Shown piece after piece: positions 1-11,813 of a stretch of 64,000 nucleotides of DNA (within the stretch, counting starts at the first letter, position 1; the number at the start of each line of letters is the position of its first letter). A program made the position numbers and the translations under genes. The DNA is taken from the NCBI GenBank assembly GCA_029706075.1, contig JAINUG010000020.1, positions 2,743,625-2,807,624 of the forward strand, written 5' to 3'. The notes under the pieces are model-generated. The model was not told the DNA's origin and made no database searches. It saw only the letters and a program-made list of their open reading frames with translations. The DNA is from Aldrovandia affinis (taxonomy: Eukaryota; Chordata; Actinopteri; Notacanthiformes; Halosauridae).

Positions 1-1014
1 CCAATGTTATGCGCCGGCGCAACAGAGCGCCGGCCCCACGAAAACAGGGTTCCCGCGCTGGTCTTAAAAAGCCTTAAAGTCTAAAATCCAACAATCCGAT
101 TTTTAAGGCCTAAAAAGGTCTTAAATTGTAGTTATTAGGTCTAAAAAATGAGGTGCTAGGTCTTAAAAGTGAGATTAGCTCTCTATTGTGTTAAAAATGT
201 TTTGAGTGTCCTGCAAAGAAATCAGTCCTATCTATTTACACGGAAATTAATCAAGCTGGAACCAAAACAATGCAAATTCGCTGCCCCCGGGAGAAATTAT
301 TGGCGAACGAAGCTACGTATCGTTCGAGTTGGTTGAACGTAGACAAGAGCTAGCTAGCTAACTACTCGTGTTTTGTTTTGAGTTTTCTCCCCGTGTGGTT
401 TTCGCGTTTTCGGGATTTCTCGGGTAAACGCAGGCGGAGATTTCCGCATTCAAAGTGGGGCAGGACTAACCATTCTCCTTCCATTCTTTGGTCTGTAAAT
501 CTGTCATTCATGGTCGTAAAACCAATCGTAAAATTGATAGTGTAGATAAGAAGTACCCATTCAAAGACGTTTTCTCCTGTTTCTAGGCAGACTTTGTCAT
601 TCATCCTCGCAAAATCGCCTAAAAAAAGTTGCATCGCGTTTTTTAAAATAATTTCCTCATACCAAGGCCTTGGTGTGACAGAAACAGAAATCAAAAGTCT
701 TGGTACACATTGTGTGTTGGCTGTGTGCAATAAAATACAAGAATATGATTTACGTTTTTGATAATACTGCTTATCAAATAATTACACTGAATCAAATGTA
801 CTATAAAAAACCTTGGAGTTTTACTACCCTTGTCGCACAGTGTTGCCCTGAGGAAACAAACCAATATCTGGTTGGGGGGGGTGACACATTTTATGATTGA
901 AATAAAGCCCCCGTCGAGACTCATGACCTCTGTATTTTTTAGGTCCTGGTTACGCCACTGGTTACGCCCTCGCCCCCCGAACAACAACTACGAACAAGAC
1001 AGTCGATTTGGAAA
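1..1014. other. no gene recognised
   Basis: AT-rich DNA with a run of related short words (variants of TCTTAAAAAG and CCTTAAAG) between about 60 and 180. Short open frames exist on both strands but none resembles a known family. The stretch may be the 5' flank or non-coding 5' part of the hAT element that follows; no terminal repeat was identified. Confidence 0.5.
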
Positions 1015-2936
1015 ATGGAAACTACGACAAAAAAAAGGAGATGCAGCTACAACAAGGACTGGGAAACTAGTTATCCGTGGGTGAAGCCAGTTCAGGTTGA
1101 TGCTCAGAGAGTTTTTTGCGATCTTTGCAAGAGTTCTTTTTCAATTTCACATGGAGGAGAATACGACGTCAAAAGACACAGAGAATGCGAGACCCACAAG
1201 AAACGACATGCACAAAAAGAGACGTCCCAGTCTATGGAGGCATTCCTACTGAAGCCCAAAGATGATTGCCACTCTGACAAGGTAACAGCAGCTGAAATAA
1301 CCAGCGTTTACCATACAGTGCAACACTCCCAGTCATACAGGTCAAGTGACTGTGGTAACAAGCTAGCACCGACCATTTTTCCAGACTCGGAGATTGCAAA
1401 GAAAATGGCATGTGGTCGTACAAAAACAGCGTCCATAGTAACAAATGTGCTCGCACCTGTCTCCGTGGAGTTGTTTGAGAGAGTTAAACACGCCAGTGGT
1501 TCAACAACTTCCAAGTGACAAAATAGCCCACACGCCATTTTTTTCAGTGGCTTCAGATGCTTCAAATCATGGCACTACAAAACTCTTCCCACTGTCTTTG
1601 AGATATTGGACCCCAGAGTTGGGTTTGAAAAGCAAGATCCTTGACTTTTATGAGGATAGTGATGAGTCAGCTGCTACCATACACCGCCAGATTACGAGCA
1701 AGTTAGAAGAAAATGGCCTGAAACTTGACATGATTTCAGCATACACTGCCAACAATGCAAGTGTAAATTACGGGAAAAACAATTCCGTTTTCCAGAAGCT
1801 AAAAGCAGACAACAGTGGCATCATAAAGGCTAACTGTATGGCCCACATAGTGCACAACAGTGCAAAACATGCTGGAGACAGGTTGAACATCGACATTGAG
1901 TCCGTAGTGAACAAAATATTCAGTCACTTTTTATCATCTGCAAAACGTACAGAAGCATTGAAAGCAGTGTTCGCTGGCCATGGAAGAACAGTATCAGGTT
2001 GTGCGGAGACACGTACCCACAAGATGGTTGAGTCTTTGGCCTGCTGTCAAGAGGCTACATGATAGCTGGACAGCTATCAAGAGCTACTTCTTGTCACTGG
2101 GAGAGGATCAGTGCCCAAAGTCACTGTGGCAGCTGTTCAAAGACGATGAGGATGGTGATGGGAAACCCCTTGAGCTGCAGGTCTACCTGTCCTTCCTCAA
2201 TAATGTGCTGAAGATCTTCCATGATGTTGTGCTGCTGTTGGAGGAGAGGACGGGACCGTCTGTGAGCTATATGACATGATGCTCACTCTCAAGACAAAGC
2301 TCCAACAACGACAGATGGATTCCTTCTTTGGAATGGAGACCAGTGCTATCCTCCAACAGTTTCCAGACGCAAAGGCAGCAGCAATCAAACATGATCTTTC
2401 CATCTTCTACCAGGCTGCTCTCAACTACCTTGAGAAGTGGTATGACTTCACAGACAACAACTACCAGAAGAATGTTGCAAGCTTGGCACTGAAGAGCAAG
2501 TTCACATTCTCCCATCTCTGTGATGCAGTGGATGCCCTACAGATAAGGGGAAACTGGACATGGATGAACTGTATGACGAATACTGTGTGACTTTGCCACG
2601 CCAGCAGGACATTGTGGAGAGAGAAGAGCTCCTGTTATGGAGAAGTGGTCCACCTTGCTTCAAGGCACAAAGACACCAAATCTGACTGCTGTGGCATCCT
2701 TTCTCTTCAGCATCCCCATCACTAATGCTTCGGTAGAGAGAGTGTTTTCCCACATGACGGCAGCGTGGACTGACCAGCGGAACCGGTGCTCTGTGGAGCT
2801 TATCAAGTCTGAAATTCAAGTCAAGAACAACTTTGGATACAGTTGTAAGGAATTCTACACATGTGCACTCAAGGGAGAAGGCCTTATTGGAAGCTGCACG
2901 CTCAAACAAAAGTACAAAGTCAGGAAGAACTTCTAA
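1015..2936 (+). pseudogene. hAT transposase remnant (BED-type zinc finger, RNase H-like core, hATC dimerisation domain)
   Basis: The coding sequence is spread over successive frames at 1015-1518, 1445-2062, 1980-2279, 2276-2590 and 2637-2936, so it carries at least four frameshifts. The first part has a BED-like zinc finger with C35, C38, H55 and H61 and the motif FCDLC. The second part holds the transposase core, with DASNH, AYTANNASVN and CMAHIVHN motifs typical of hAT family proteins. The third part contains the PTRWLSL motif. The last part is the C-terminal hAT dimerisation region with the hallmark PITNASVERVFS. A hAT transposase would bind its terminal repeats and cut and paste the element; this copy cannot be read through. 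No 8-bp target duplication was found, so the boundaries are those of coding similarity only. It could be a domesticated gene with sequencing errors, but the number of breaks argues against that. Confidence 0.85.
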
Positions 2937-3036
2937 GGTAAGATAAACTTTGTTTAGAATATAGAGTAGGATATTGTGGGCCAATATGGTGTTAGATTTT
3001 AATACGGTGCTGCTATTCTTGTGTTTCTGTTTCACT

Positions 3037-3240
3037 GCCAGGTGCTTTCCATGGTGCATAGCCTGTGTGTGGGGGCCCGCCTGCAGCTGTTGCTGTGATG
3101 GAGAAAACTGAAAAGATTTGTGATGGACAAAATTGAAAATATTTCAGCCAGGTGCTTTCCTTGGTGCTGGGAGTGCATAGCCTGTGTGGGCCTGCCTGCA
3201 GTTGTTGCTGTGATGGACAAAACAGAAAAGATGTTTTATT
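3037..3240. repeat. imperfect tandem duplication of about 110-120 bp
   Basis: The stretch CCAGGTGCTTTCC..GGTGC..CATAGCCTGTGTG..CCTGCAG.TGTTGCTGTGATGGA occurs at about 3040-3105 and again at about 3150-3222. It lies just after the hAT coding remnant and may be its 3' non-coding part. Confidence 0.7.
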
Positions 3241-4335
3241 TTATTTATGTACAGTATCTAACATTTTTGTTTTTGTTCCCTCCTGACCAGCTTTGATTTG
3301 TATTTCTGGTTTTATTTGATCTATTAATTTATTTTGTACCTACTTTTAAAAGAAATGCATAGTTTGATTTGGCTTAATAAATGCATTTATAAAGACTTGA
3401 AGTGAATAATGCCTGCTGTTTTAGTTACGTTTAGGCTAGTTTTATTTCATTAAGATACTAAATTGATACTGGACTCTGACTTCACTTGCTGCTCTATATT
3501 TAGGCTTGAGACTGGACATTGGGCATGACTTTGTAATCTACATTTAGGCTTGGGACTTGGCTAGAGACTTGTGCCTCAAGACAAGAGACTAACTTGGGAC
3601 TGCAGTGAAGTTGACTTGGTCAGACCTCTTGAAAACTACAGACTTTATTGTGAGCTCCTCTGTTTTATTTGCCTTCAAATATATTTGTTATATAATTTGT
3701 TAAGTTTTTATCTGCATAGTCTATTGGGTGCTACTGAATCAACCAGAGGGCAAAGCATAGAGATGTTACGAGCTAAGGGGCAGAATAGAAATGTTTATTT
3801 TTTAAGTTGGATAGACATTATATCTAATTTTAGACTACCTCGAAGCATTGGTAACGTGTCCCACATTGTCCCACACAAACATCCTCTTTGTCCCACATTT
3901 GGTTGGTTGGGACCTGGTCACCCTAGCTGTGATTGGCCAGTTTGCGTTTTGGGGCGTGGTTTAGCGAAGGGTCAATTGATTAATAGGATGCATTTGAACA
4001 TCTGTATAAACTAGGGCTGAGCCGAATGCTTCGGAGCTTCGAAGCTTCGTTCGTTGCATTGGGATTCTTATTTATTTATTTGATTTATTCTTATTTCTTA
4101 ATGTTGAGTAGTGGCAACAACAATTTGAAGTCTACCTGAAGTGTGTCCCCCTCCAGCGCAGAGCACAGTGGTTCAGGGTCATCCGAACACACCAGCTCAG
4201 GCCGATGGGACACAGCTTCTCCAGGGGGCGGGCCAGCTCGTGATCCTTAAGTCAATCCAAGAGTAACAAAATTATTCAATGAAACCATATTTAGCATAAT
4301 GTCCTTTAGTGAAAAAAAACATGAACATATGACTC
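3241..4335. other. no gene recognised; possible hAT terminal sequence near 4013
   Basis: Mostly AT-rich. Around 3500-3600 are repeats of GACTTGGGACT-like words seen in fish hAT non-coding DNA. At about 4013 TAGGGCTGAGCCGAATGC resembles a hAT terminal repeat, but no partner end or target duplication was found. The integrase gene's stop codon lies just downstream on the other strand. Confidence 0.4.
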
Positions 4336-6355
4336 TCACAACATTGATGTGGACTTCATGTTAAACGTAATTTTCCGCAGAGGCTTCACTGAGGCATAGG
4401 GTGTCTGGGTCTTCAGCTGGTGGCCATCCAAGGTCTCCAACTGCACCAGGTTGTTGTCCCCGACCTCAGTTACCCTAAGAAAAACATGTAATAATGATCT
4501 GTAATGGCAAAATTGGATATCATCACCCTCTCACCTTAATTACTCTTAAAAGCCCAACATTTACCGGTACTGAGTTGGCCAGTCTGGATCCATTGTGCGA
4601 CCAAGTCTCCCACGCTTCCTCTCGTCCTTCTTCAGCACCTCCATGCCCGGGAGGATCTTGAAACGCTTGGTTCCCTTCTTGATCCTCCTCCGGTAGGTTT
4701 TGCGCTGTTTCTCCTGGGCCTTCTCCACGTTGAGTCGCACCTTGATTGTTCAAGAAAGAAACGCAGCAGCAGAGATTTATATTCTCTAAGTTGAGAGATA
4801 CAACTGCTACAAGATGGCGTGGTTGAACTTGGACTTTCAGATAGATCTATATGCCGTCATGCGCGCCATTGAGGCCATGCGCTCTTGAGGATTGCGCGCT
4901 TCAGATAGGGATTCACTTAGCATCACTCAGGTGGTTGTTCAGTAAACAGTTGTATAATATCTTTCACCTTGTCAAAGACCTCCTCATCCTTCTCAGCCCT
5001 GGCCTGGAGGTAGTCTGCAACAGTGTCCTCGTCAATCCCGTCAACCTCCACAAGAGGAGGAATGTCGCCTGTGATCTGAAATGACATGGCAAATAGAGAA
5101 AACACAACACACAAACATTTTCATAGTTAGTGTTTTTGCAAACAAAAATGATAAGAATGATGATGAAGAATGATAAGAAGATGATATGAAGTTTACATAC
5201 CTCTGAGGACAACCGTGGCTCCCGACCGTACATCAGGCGGTAGGGCGAGTACTTAGTGGAGGCCTGGACACTGGTGTTATGTGCGTTATCCTCCCACCGT
5301 TCTTGGTGCCCATCCAGAGATTTTCCAATGGCCCTCTTCAGCGTCTGGTTGGTTCGCTCATCCAGTCCGTTGGTCTGGGGATGGTAAGCAGAGGTGATGC
5401 TTGGCCCCCCACTTCTCAAACAGGATCTGGTTGACCTAAAAAAGAAAATAAGACAAGTCATTAGTTTTGTCCGTACAAGTATGGCCATAACTGTTAAGAG
5501 ATCAAATGTTTTAGCAAGTACTTGACCTTGTTCCAGAACTCTCTGCCCTGGTCTGTCAGGATGACCTCCGGTGCACCATGGGTGTGGAAGATGTCCATCA
5601 GGGCCTGGGATGTTGCCGCTGCTGTCTTGTCCTAGCAGTGTAATGTTAATTTTCAAGATGAAAATTTAGATACATGCAGTTGATGAACTGGACAATTAGA
5701 TCAAGTACATTTTTAAAAGCATATTAATCATGATCAGTTTATCATGTTTATCAGTTTATATCAAAGATAAACACTAAACACACAGATATAACACACCTGG
5801 ATGGGAATGGCCTCCACCCACTTGGTGAAGAAATCAGTCGCTGTGAGGCAGTAGCGATTGCCATTCCTGAACGAGGCCTTGAACGGTCCGATGAGGTCCA
5901 CACCTAGCATGCAGTCAAATAGTACTACCCTGATCCTTCCTCTTAGCAGATATTGTATTGTATTTGTATTGATTTGTTCTTGCACTGGTACTTTAGCAGT
6001 GGGTATGCTCTTGGTTACTTGTTTAGTAGGGAGATGTACTTATGATTTCTGGTGACTAGCAGTTCTCTTGGCTACCTACATTAAATACACTTATTGTAAG
6101 TCGCTTTGGATAAAAGCGTCTGCTAAATGACTGTATTGTAATGTAATGAAAATAAATATTGGCATACTCTATTGGACAAGAGGAAGTAAAACATTCACAC
6201 TAAAAGAGAATACTGAAAGAAAACATGATGGGAAACAAGTCAAAAGTGTAGAACTCACCAATCATGTACCAAGGTGAAACTGGCTTGATGCTCTTCAGCT
6301 CAGGTGCCTCGGTCTTCACCTTCTCAAACTTCTGGCAAGGCACGCAGGTACGGAC
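4336..6355 (-). pseudogene. GIN1/Ginger-type integrase gene, exons 3-9
   Basis: Seven minus-strand exons continue the gene begun at 18018: 6355-6259, 5903-5797, 5631-5527, 5435-5201, 5075-4968, 4740-4565 and 4474-4336 (TGA stop). All acceptors are AG and donors GT, and the phases join. Exon 3 supplies the CVPC half of the H2C2 zinc finger. Exon 4 has the first catalytic Asp (GVDLIGPF) and DFFTKWVEAIP. Exon 5 has the second (VILTDQGREF). Exon 6 has AYHPQTNGLDERTNQTLKRA with the catalytic Glu, then SPYRLMYGREP. Exons 7-9 form a basic C-terminal region. Rebuilt length is about 423 residues. In exon 6 a 5-bp loss near 5400 shifts frame between EKWG and ITSAYHP, and several codons seem missing after WEDN. 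By family this is a Ty3/gypsy-like integrase of the Ginger1/GIN1 type. It may be a decaying gene, or an active one with an assembly error in exon 6. Confidence 0.8.
5945..6155 (+). repeat. L2-type LINE 3' tail in integrase intron 3
   Basis: It ends in GTAAGTCGCTTTGGATAAA..GCGTCTGCTAAATGA followed by TGTATTGTAATGTAATG, the typical 3' tail of teleost L2-like LINEs. It sits between integrase exons 4 and 3 and explains why that intron (355 bp) is longer than most of its neighbours. Confidence 0.65.
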
Positions 6356-6381
6356 CTTGAAATTAACAGTAAATGCAAGTT

Positions 6382-6446
6382 GAATGAATGAATGAAATGT
6401 GTGGTCTTTGGCTGTGTGTAAAATATGATCTTGCTACAGTTTGTAA
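6382..6446. repeat. left arm and loop of an intronic palindrome split by hAT element 1
   Basis: The arm 6382-6434 (GAATGAATG..GTGTGGTCTTTGGC..GTGTAAAATATGATCTTGC) is the inverted counterpart of 17240-17297. The 12 bases 6435-6446 (TACAGTTTGTAA) would have been the loop. Its last eight bases are the target duplication of hAT element 1. Confidence 0.8.
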
Positions 6447-6602
6447 CAGATATGGGCAAAGATACATCAAAATGTATCATGTTACAAAATACAAAATACC
6501 CCTCAAATAAATGTATCAGATCAAATACAAAATACTGGTGCCAGAAAATGTATCAGATAAAATACATGTATTTTGTATTTTCAAAATACAATTGTCTCCA
6601 AT

Positions 6603-7003
6603 TGGCTTCAATTAAGTAAACTTTTTGGGGTTTTATGCAAAATATTATGTTTTTATGTGTGTACACCTCTTCAAAGATGTGTATGCTAGCCATGTGCTTG
6701 CTAGCATTCTTTAGTTATGCTCAAAGTTAGCTAGAATTGTCACTACCGAAACATATGGTAAAGTTTCGGTAGTGACGTGATCATTTTGGTAGTGACAAAA
6801 TGGAATGGTAAGTAGTTAAATCCCATCATTTTGAAATAAATGTGTTCCAAAGTCTGAAAATCAGTGTGTAACTTTAAGAATGGAACACATATTCTCTTCA
6901 ATAAAGTAATCTTTTTGGGGTTTTATGCAAAATATTATGTTTTCAAAGCTGTTTGCTAGCCAAGTGCTTGCTAGCATTCTTTAGTTATGCTAGCAAAATG
7001 GAA
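6603..7003. repeat. spaced direct duplication inside hAT element 1
   Basis: TTTTTGGGGTTTTATGCAAAATATTATGTTTT followed by GCTAGCCA.GTGCTTGCTAGCATTCTTTAGTTATGCT is present at about 6620-6721 and again at about 6910-6990. The copies are nearly identical and about 280 bp apart, suggesting a local tandem duplication. Confidence 0.7.
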
Positions 7004-7179
7004 TGTTCAATCATCTATTTTCAGTATTTCCCTTACCATTGCGTTGGAGGGACCTCCAGTCCATCCTGAAAGACCCCAAAAGAAAAAAATAGCGGACCTT
7101 TAGATCGCTAACATTTTTAGCATAAGTCAATGGAGTTTAACATAGCGAAAATTAGCATCGCGGCTGATTCACGTTCAGA

Positions 7180-7826
7180 TGAATCGGATTTGATCCAGTG
7201 TGCTACACCCATGAAGCTAGTCTTACTAGTGGACCAGATGTCAGCAGTGGTGCAAACATATTGCACTGTCTTCAGTTTCTCTTTCAAATCACTTTTTTGG
7301 CATTGAAATCTGCTTCTATTTTCCTTCGAAGTGTCCGTCTGGAAATCACTGTCATATTGGGGCTTAATCCATTAATCAGTTCAACGAATTCAGTTTGTTC
7401 AACTGTAGACAAAGGATGCATTCCCTTCACTACATACGAAGTAATGAGAGAATCTAGTTTACCCTGTGTTACTGTGTGTTCAAAAGGCGGGTCTGCCTAT
7501 AAGGGTCTTTGTCTTCTTACCACCAGACTCTGTCTTGTGCTTTTCAAAATCATTAAGACTCTCAGGGTGCAGTCTCTTCAGGTGAGTTTTGAAATTTGAT
7601 GTAGCTCCCAGAGTTCCAGATATTACTACTTTCTTTTGGTGCACAGTTGACACTCCGCCTGGACCTTCCCATTTGGTGTTTGAGAGATGATGCTGAAGAA
7701 CTTTCCATCTAATATCACAGTCTTGGTTCCATCTGTGCTTGTTGATGGTTCTGCTTGAACATCATCTTCTTGATGAGACATGTTGTCCACCTGGCCACCT
7801 ATAGATGAAAAATATATACTTAGCAT
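7180..7826 (-). pseudogene. hAT transposase N-terminal fragment (BED zinc finger), remnant of hAT element 1
   Basis: The minus-strand reading from 7826 gives an acidic N-terminus and then a BED-type finger with ECQLC in one frame and HLKRLHP in the next; a one-base loss near 7637 separates the two. Further down (about 7470-7200) come VKGMHPLSTVEQ, LSPNMTVISRRTL and a WSTSKTSF-like stretch in shifting frames with stops, matching the start of the hAT catalytic core. Coding similarity fades near 7180 at a WIKSDS..SAA motif, and the rest of the transposase is missing. Its location between the ends of hAT element 1 but outside hAT element 2 makes it the natural transposase of element 1. It is inactive. 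Confidence 0.75.
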
Positions 7827-7988
7827 ACTTGCATAATAGGCCTTTTAAAGAAAATGTAATTCAATTTAAGTGGCTCTCATCAACTGACCAACAACTAAGT
7901 TAGGGAGTGCAAAGAATTAGATGGTCAGACCAGGGTTTCCGTTATCCGGTAATTACCGTTTTTTTACCGGGAAAATCTGTAAGTCCGA

Positions 7989-8706
7989 TGTTACGAACCC
8001 GACGGCTTTTAGGGGTACGGGGGAGACCGTAACATATTAGTGTAATTTGAATCGGGTCTTGAGCGAATTATGAGGGTAAATAATAAAGACAAGGCAAGAG
8101 GGGCGGTGTTTATATACATATATTTACAAAACTTAGTGAGGCTATTTACAAAGGTGAAATACAAACACAAAGACAAGGCCAAGGGACACGGGTGTTGCCA
8201 AAGAAATGAACTTAGTAAAACAGAACGGGCTAGCTACAAACAAAAACTAAGATAGGCTGACTATCTAAACCTTTATACGAAATAAAAGTCTACCTATCTA
8301 ATCTACACTAGCTACCCGTAAACAAAGGTACACAGATGGCAACCACCCCTTTCCTAATGTCTCTATACACAGGATTGACCTATCGATGAAGATGTATGGA
8401 GGCCTCCCTCTTACCTATCCCAAGGCCTAAGTGGGAACAAACAAACTTAACCATACACTTTCACTAACAAGTTTTCAAAGGTCACACACTCTGTCTCTCA
8501 CGTTCAGCAAACAAACAGCAAAAGGGCAAAAAGGGATCTTGCAGGAGCAGTCATGGGGTTTTTATAGAAGGGCAGGTGATTGGTGGAGGCGGGACCAGGA
8601 CACAGAAATGATTGACAGTAGGGAAGGCGAATAGAATGGCGGATGGCACTCTCACGGAACACGGAAACAGAGAAGACAAAAGCACACATACACGTGGAAC
8701 GTAACA
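7989..8706 (-). repeat. LTR, 3' copy of the array
   Basis: 718 bp, TGTTACG...CGTAACA. In the coding direction it is the 3'-most LTR. It is preceded on the minus strand by the purine-rich GGTGGAAG, a plausible polypurine tract. It is almost identical to the copies at 11096 and 14202. Confidence 0.85.
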
Positions 8707-8881
8707 CTTCCACCAATAAGAACGAACTTACTACTTATAGTAAGTCAGTTCTCTATACACAAAGTAACAATCTACATATACAAAATTTTACAATGGCGAG
8801 TACATAGTACTTTCACAAAATTGCTAAATTACGAAAAACAAAGTTGCCGTATACAGAAGGTGCAAAATTATAAACCTACGG

Positions 8882-8958
8882 CTACAATGCATCATAATAT
8901 ACACGAGACAATGCGTTTGCCAACACATTGTCGGTACCCTTCTTGTGTTTCTTTTTTC
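8882..8958 (-). pseudogene. RNase H C-terminal remnant of the gypsy element
   Basis: On the minus strand a short reading gives KKHKKGTDNVLANALSRV and stops at 8882. DNV.A.ALSR is the conserved end of the Ty3/gypsy RNase H domain. The same sequence occurs in the second unit near 11988-12064. It lies only about 200 bp after the protease and just upstream of the LTR, showing a large internal deletion of pol shared by both units. Confidence 0.7.
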
Positions 8959-9167
8959 CTAACTTGTGGCAAAAACAATGCTGGAACACTCCTACGTTTT
9001 TCTTGTTACCCTAGGTGATCAGTGTTCCGAGTTACAATAAGCTGTTCGCGCGTGACTGGCAGCAATGAGGGCATATCTTTCACCTGCTCGCCCCATTTCC
9101 GTGAATGGAATTCAGATTCACCTGCTCGGCTAAGCCTACAGGCGGGAACACATCAGGGGAGGATGCC

Positions 9168-10893
9168 GGATGTCGGGCGTAGCGCACGTTTTAGGTTGTT
9201 TCAAAACCTTGGAGTACAGGTAGCACTTTACCACCTACTATATCCCCATGATAAAGGCTACACCTGGGACTGGTAAAACGGAACGCACGGCTACTTTAAA
9301 ATACCCAGAGACTAAATCGGTCTTAATATGCACTTTATGCAATGGAAGAGTTACAAAGCCCATTTCGATTCCCTGTACCATTACATTCGCACCACCGGAA
9401 GACGCATCTGATAAGGGCAAGACACCAGCCAACAGGAAGGATTGCGGCGCACCAGTGTCTCTCAAAATCCGAATTGCCTTCTGATCCTTCGCTACACCAG
9501 ATAGCGACACAAAACCCTTAAACATGAAGGCGTCGTAGCCAACGTCACCTCTGTCGCGGCTACTGGAGGACTGAGTAGTTTCTGAGACTACTTTAACGAA
9601 ACCGGTAGGTCTTGGTGGGCTTGAGTTTTTCCTCTTTAATTGAAAACAGTCAGCAATAACATGACCCACTTTATGGCAATAGAAACACTCTCGCTCTTCC
9701 TTGGGCGTATCGGTGGAGAGTTCGGGCGTTTCAGCTGTGAGCTAACAGGTAAGTCATCATCAGAAGCCTTCTCACGGGATGACACGAACACCGTTTTATG
9801 CGTGAGAGTAAACTCGTCAGCAAAGATGGCCGCCTCATTTAAGGACGTAACCTTTTGCTCATTAAGGTATACCACACAACGCTCTGGTGTACACTTTTTA
9901 AATTCCTCCAACAAGACTAAATCTCGAAGAGAATCTAAATCCGTAGCCTTGCTAGCAGCACACCACTTATCAAACAGCATTCCCTTCTCCCTTGCAAACT
10001 CAACAAAGGACTGAGTCGGGACTTTTCGGTGGTTCCTAAATTTCTGTCTATATGCCTCCGGCACTAACTCATAAGTACGCAGCACAGCAGCCTTCACAAT
10101 TTCGTAATTCAAACTGTCCTCAAGAGACAAAGTAGCAGTAGCATCCTGCGCTTTACCGGAAAATTTGCACTGTAACAATGTTGTCCAAATGTCTTTCGGC
10201 CATTGAAGTGCGGTAGCGAGGCGCTCAAAAGTGCTAAAGTAGGTATCCACCTCTCTCTCATTAAAGGGAGGAAGAGCCACATGTCTCCTCACATCATAGA
10301 GTCCAGTGAATGGTGTGGACGTACCTGAGACGGCTGTGGACACAACCGACTGTGCAGCAGCGTTCTGCAACTCCAATTGCCGCAGCTTGAAGGTAGTCTC
10401 TGCCTCAATCTCCATTTTCCGCAATGCCAATTTCTGTTCCTCAAGTTTCCTTACCTGGGCTCTCTCCTCTCTGTCCTTGGCTCTCTCCTGTATTTCTCTC
10501 TCCTGTTCTCTCTCCTGTGCTTCTAGCTGCAGGCGGGCCAAACGGACCTTCAACCTCGCCCCAACCATTGACCCAGAAGAGGTTGGTGGAGAGAACGCCA
10601 AACCTCGGCCGGGTAACCGGCGCGTCTCCTCCTCCTTTTCCTCCGATCAGAGGAAGCGTAGCACCCAACATCGGTTCAGCGTCCGGCACCAGGGACGAAA
10701 CAGGCCGGATAAAGAGACCCAGCTCCACGAGCTTATCCCCCACACTCGACCGAATCTCCTTTTCGAAGAGACCGGCTAACAAAGACGCCAAAATGCTCGC
10801 GATCATTAATAAATCCGCCTTACGACACTGTTCAAAAATAACGATGGACGGTTCATTAATAAACATTTCCAAATCAAAATGTGACGAAGCCAT
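9168..10893 (-). pseudogene. gag-protease gene of the Gmr1-like element, unit 1
   Basis: The minus-strand start ATG at 10893 (MASSHFDLEMF) opens the frame. A frameshift between about 10560 and 10640 leads into a long glutamate/arginine-rich coiled-coil segment (about 10590-10350), then a SCAN-like helical domain (YELVPEAYRQKFRNH, FVEFAREKG, about 10090-9850). A second shift near 9680 breaks the CCHC zinc knuckle CFYCHKVGHVIADC. The aspartic protease follows with the active-site DTGA at about 9450 and FIMG. Gag would form the particle and bind RNA; protease would cleave it. Compared with unit 2, a short deletion after FIMG ends the frame early at about 9237. Polymerase functions are missing, so any movement would have to be in trans. 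Confidence 0.8.
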
Positions 10894-11073
10894 TGTCTTA
10901 ATTGTTATATAGCTAGTTGTACTATACAACACTACACAACAATATTCACAGTAACACTAACAATAGCAACCACAAATAACAAGCGCAAGCACACCACGCG
11001 AACTAGCCTACTATTAAACACACTACCAATACTAACCTTTACAATATTATTCACACACACACAATCGCTCAAT

Positions 11074-11091
11074 CTCCGGGACGAGCCCCCA
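11074..11091 (-). promoter_or_regulatory. putative tRNA primer binding site, unit 1
   Basis: The minus-strand sequence TGGGGGCTCGTCCCGGAG lies 4 bases inside the middle LTR. It closely resembles the tRNA-Pro complementary primer site used by several retroelements. A matching, slightly shorter site is at 14181-14197 for unit 2. Confidence 0.55.
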
Positions 11092-11095
11092 TTTA

Positions 11096-11813
11096 TATTC
11101 ACGAACCCGGCGGCTTTTTAGGGGTGCGGGAGACCGTAACATATTAGTGTAATTTGAATCGGGTCTTGAGCGAATTATGAGGGTAAATAATAAAGACAAG
11201 GCAAGAGGGCGGTGTTTATATACATATATTTACAAAACTTAGTGAGGCTATTTACAAAGGTGAAATACAAACACAAAGACAAGGCCAAGGGACACGGGTG
11301 TTGCCAAAGAAATGAACTTAGTAAAACAGAACGGGCTAGCTACAAACAAAAACTAAGATAGGCTGACTATCTAAACCTTTATACGAAATAAAAAAAGTCT
11401 ACCTATCTAATCTACACTAGCTACCCGTAAACAAAGGTACACAGATGGCAACCACCCCTTTCCTAATGTCTCTATACACAGGATTGACCTATCGATGAAG
11501 ATGTATGGAGGCCTCCTCTTACCTATCCCAAGGCCTAAGTGGGAACAAACAAACTTAACCATACACTTTCACTAACAAGTTTTCAAAGGTCACACACTCT
11601 GTCTCTCACGTTCAGCAAACAAACAGCAAAAAGGGCAAAAGGGATCTTGCAGGAGCAGTCATGGGGTTTTTATAGAAGGGCAGGTGATTGGTGGAGGCGG
11701 GACCAGGACACAGAAATGATTGACAGTAGGGAAGGCGAATAGAATGGCGGATGGCACTCCTACGGAACACGAAACAGAGAAGACAAAAGCACACATACAC
11801 GTGGAGCGTAACA
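11096..11813 (-). repeat. LTR, middle copy shared by both units
   Basis: 718 bp. Its 5' edge in window orientation reads TATTCACGAACCC instead of TGTTACGAACCC, so the outer dinucleotide has mutated. It has few differences from the other two LTRs apart from small indels. Confidence 0.85.

Noticed and set aside
7198-7599. Plus-strand frame of 133 codons
   Set aside because: It is the complement of the hAT transposase remnant, which matches its family on the minus strand.
10424-10912. Long plus-strand frames over the gag region (and 13527-13721)
   Set aside because: They are antisense to the coiled-coil part of gag, whose repetitive codons keep the other strand open.
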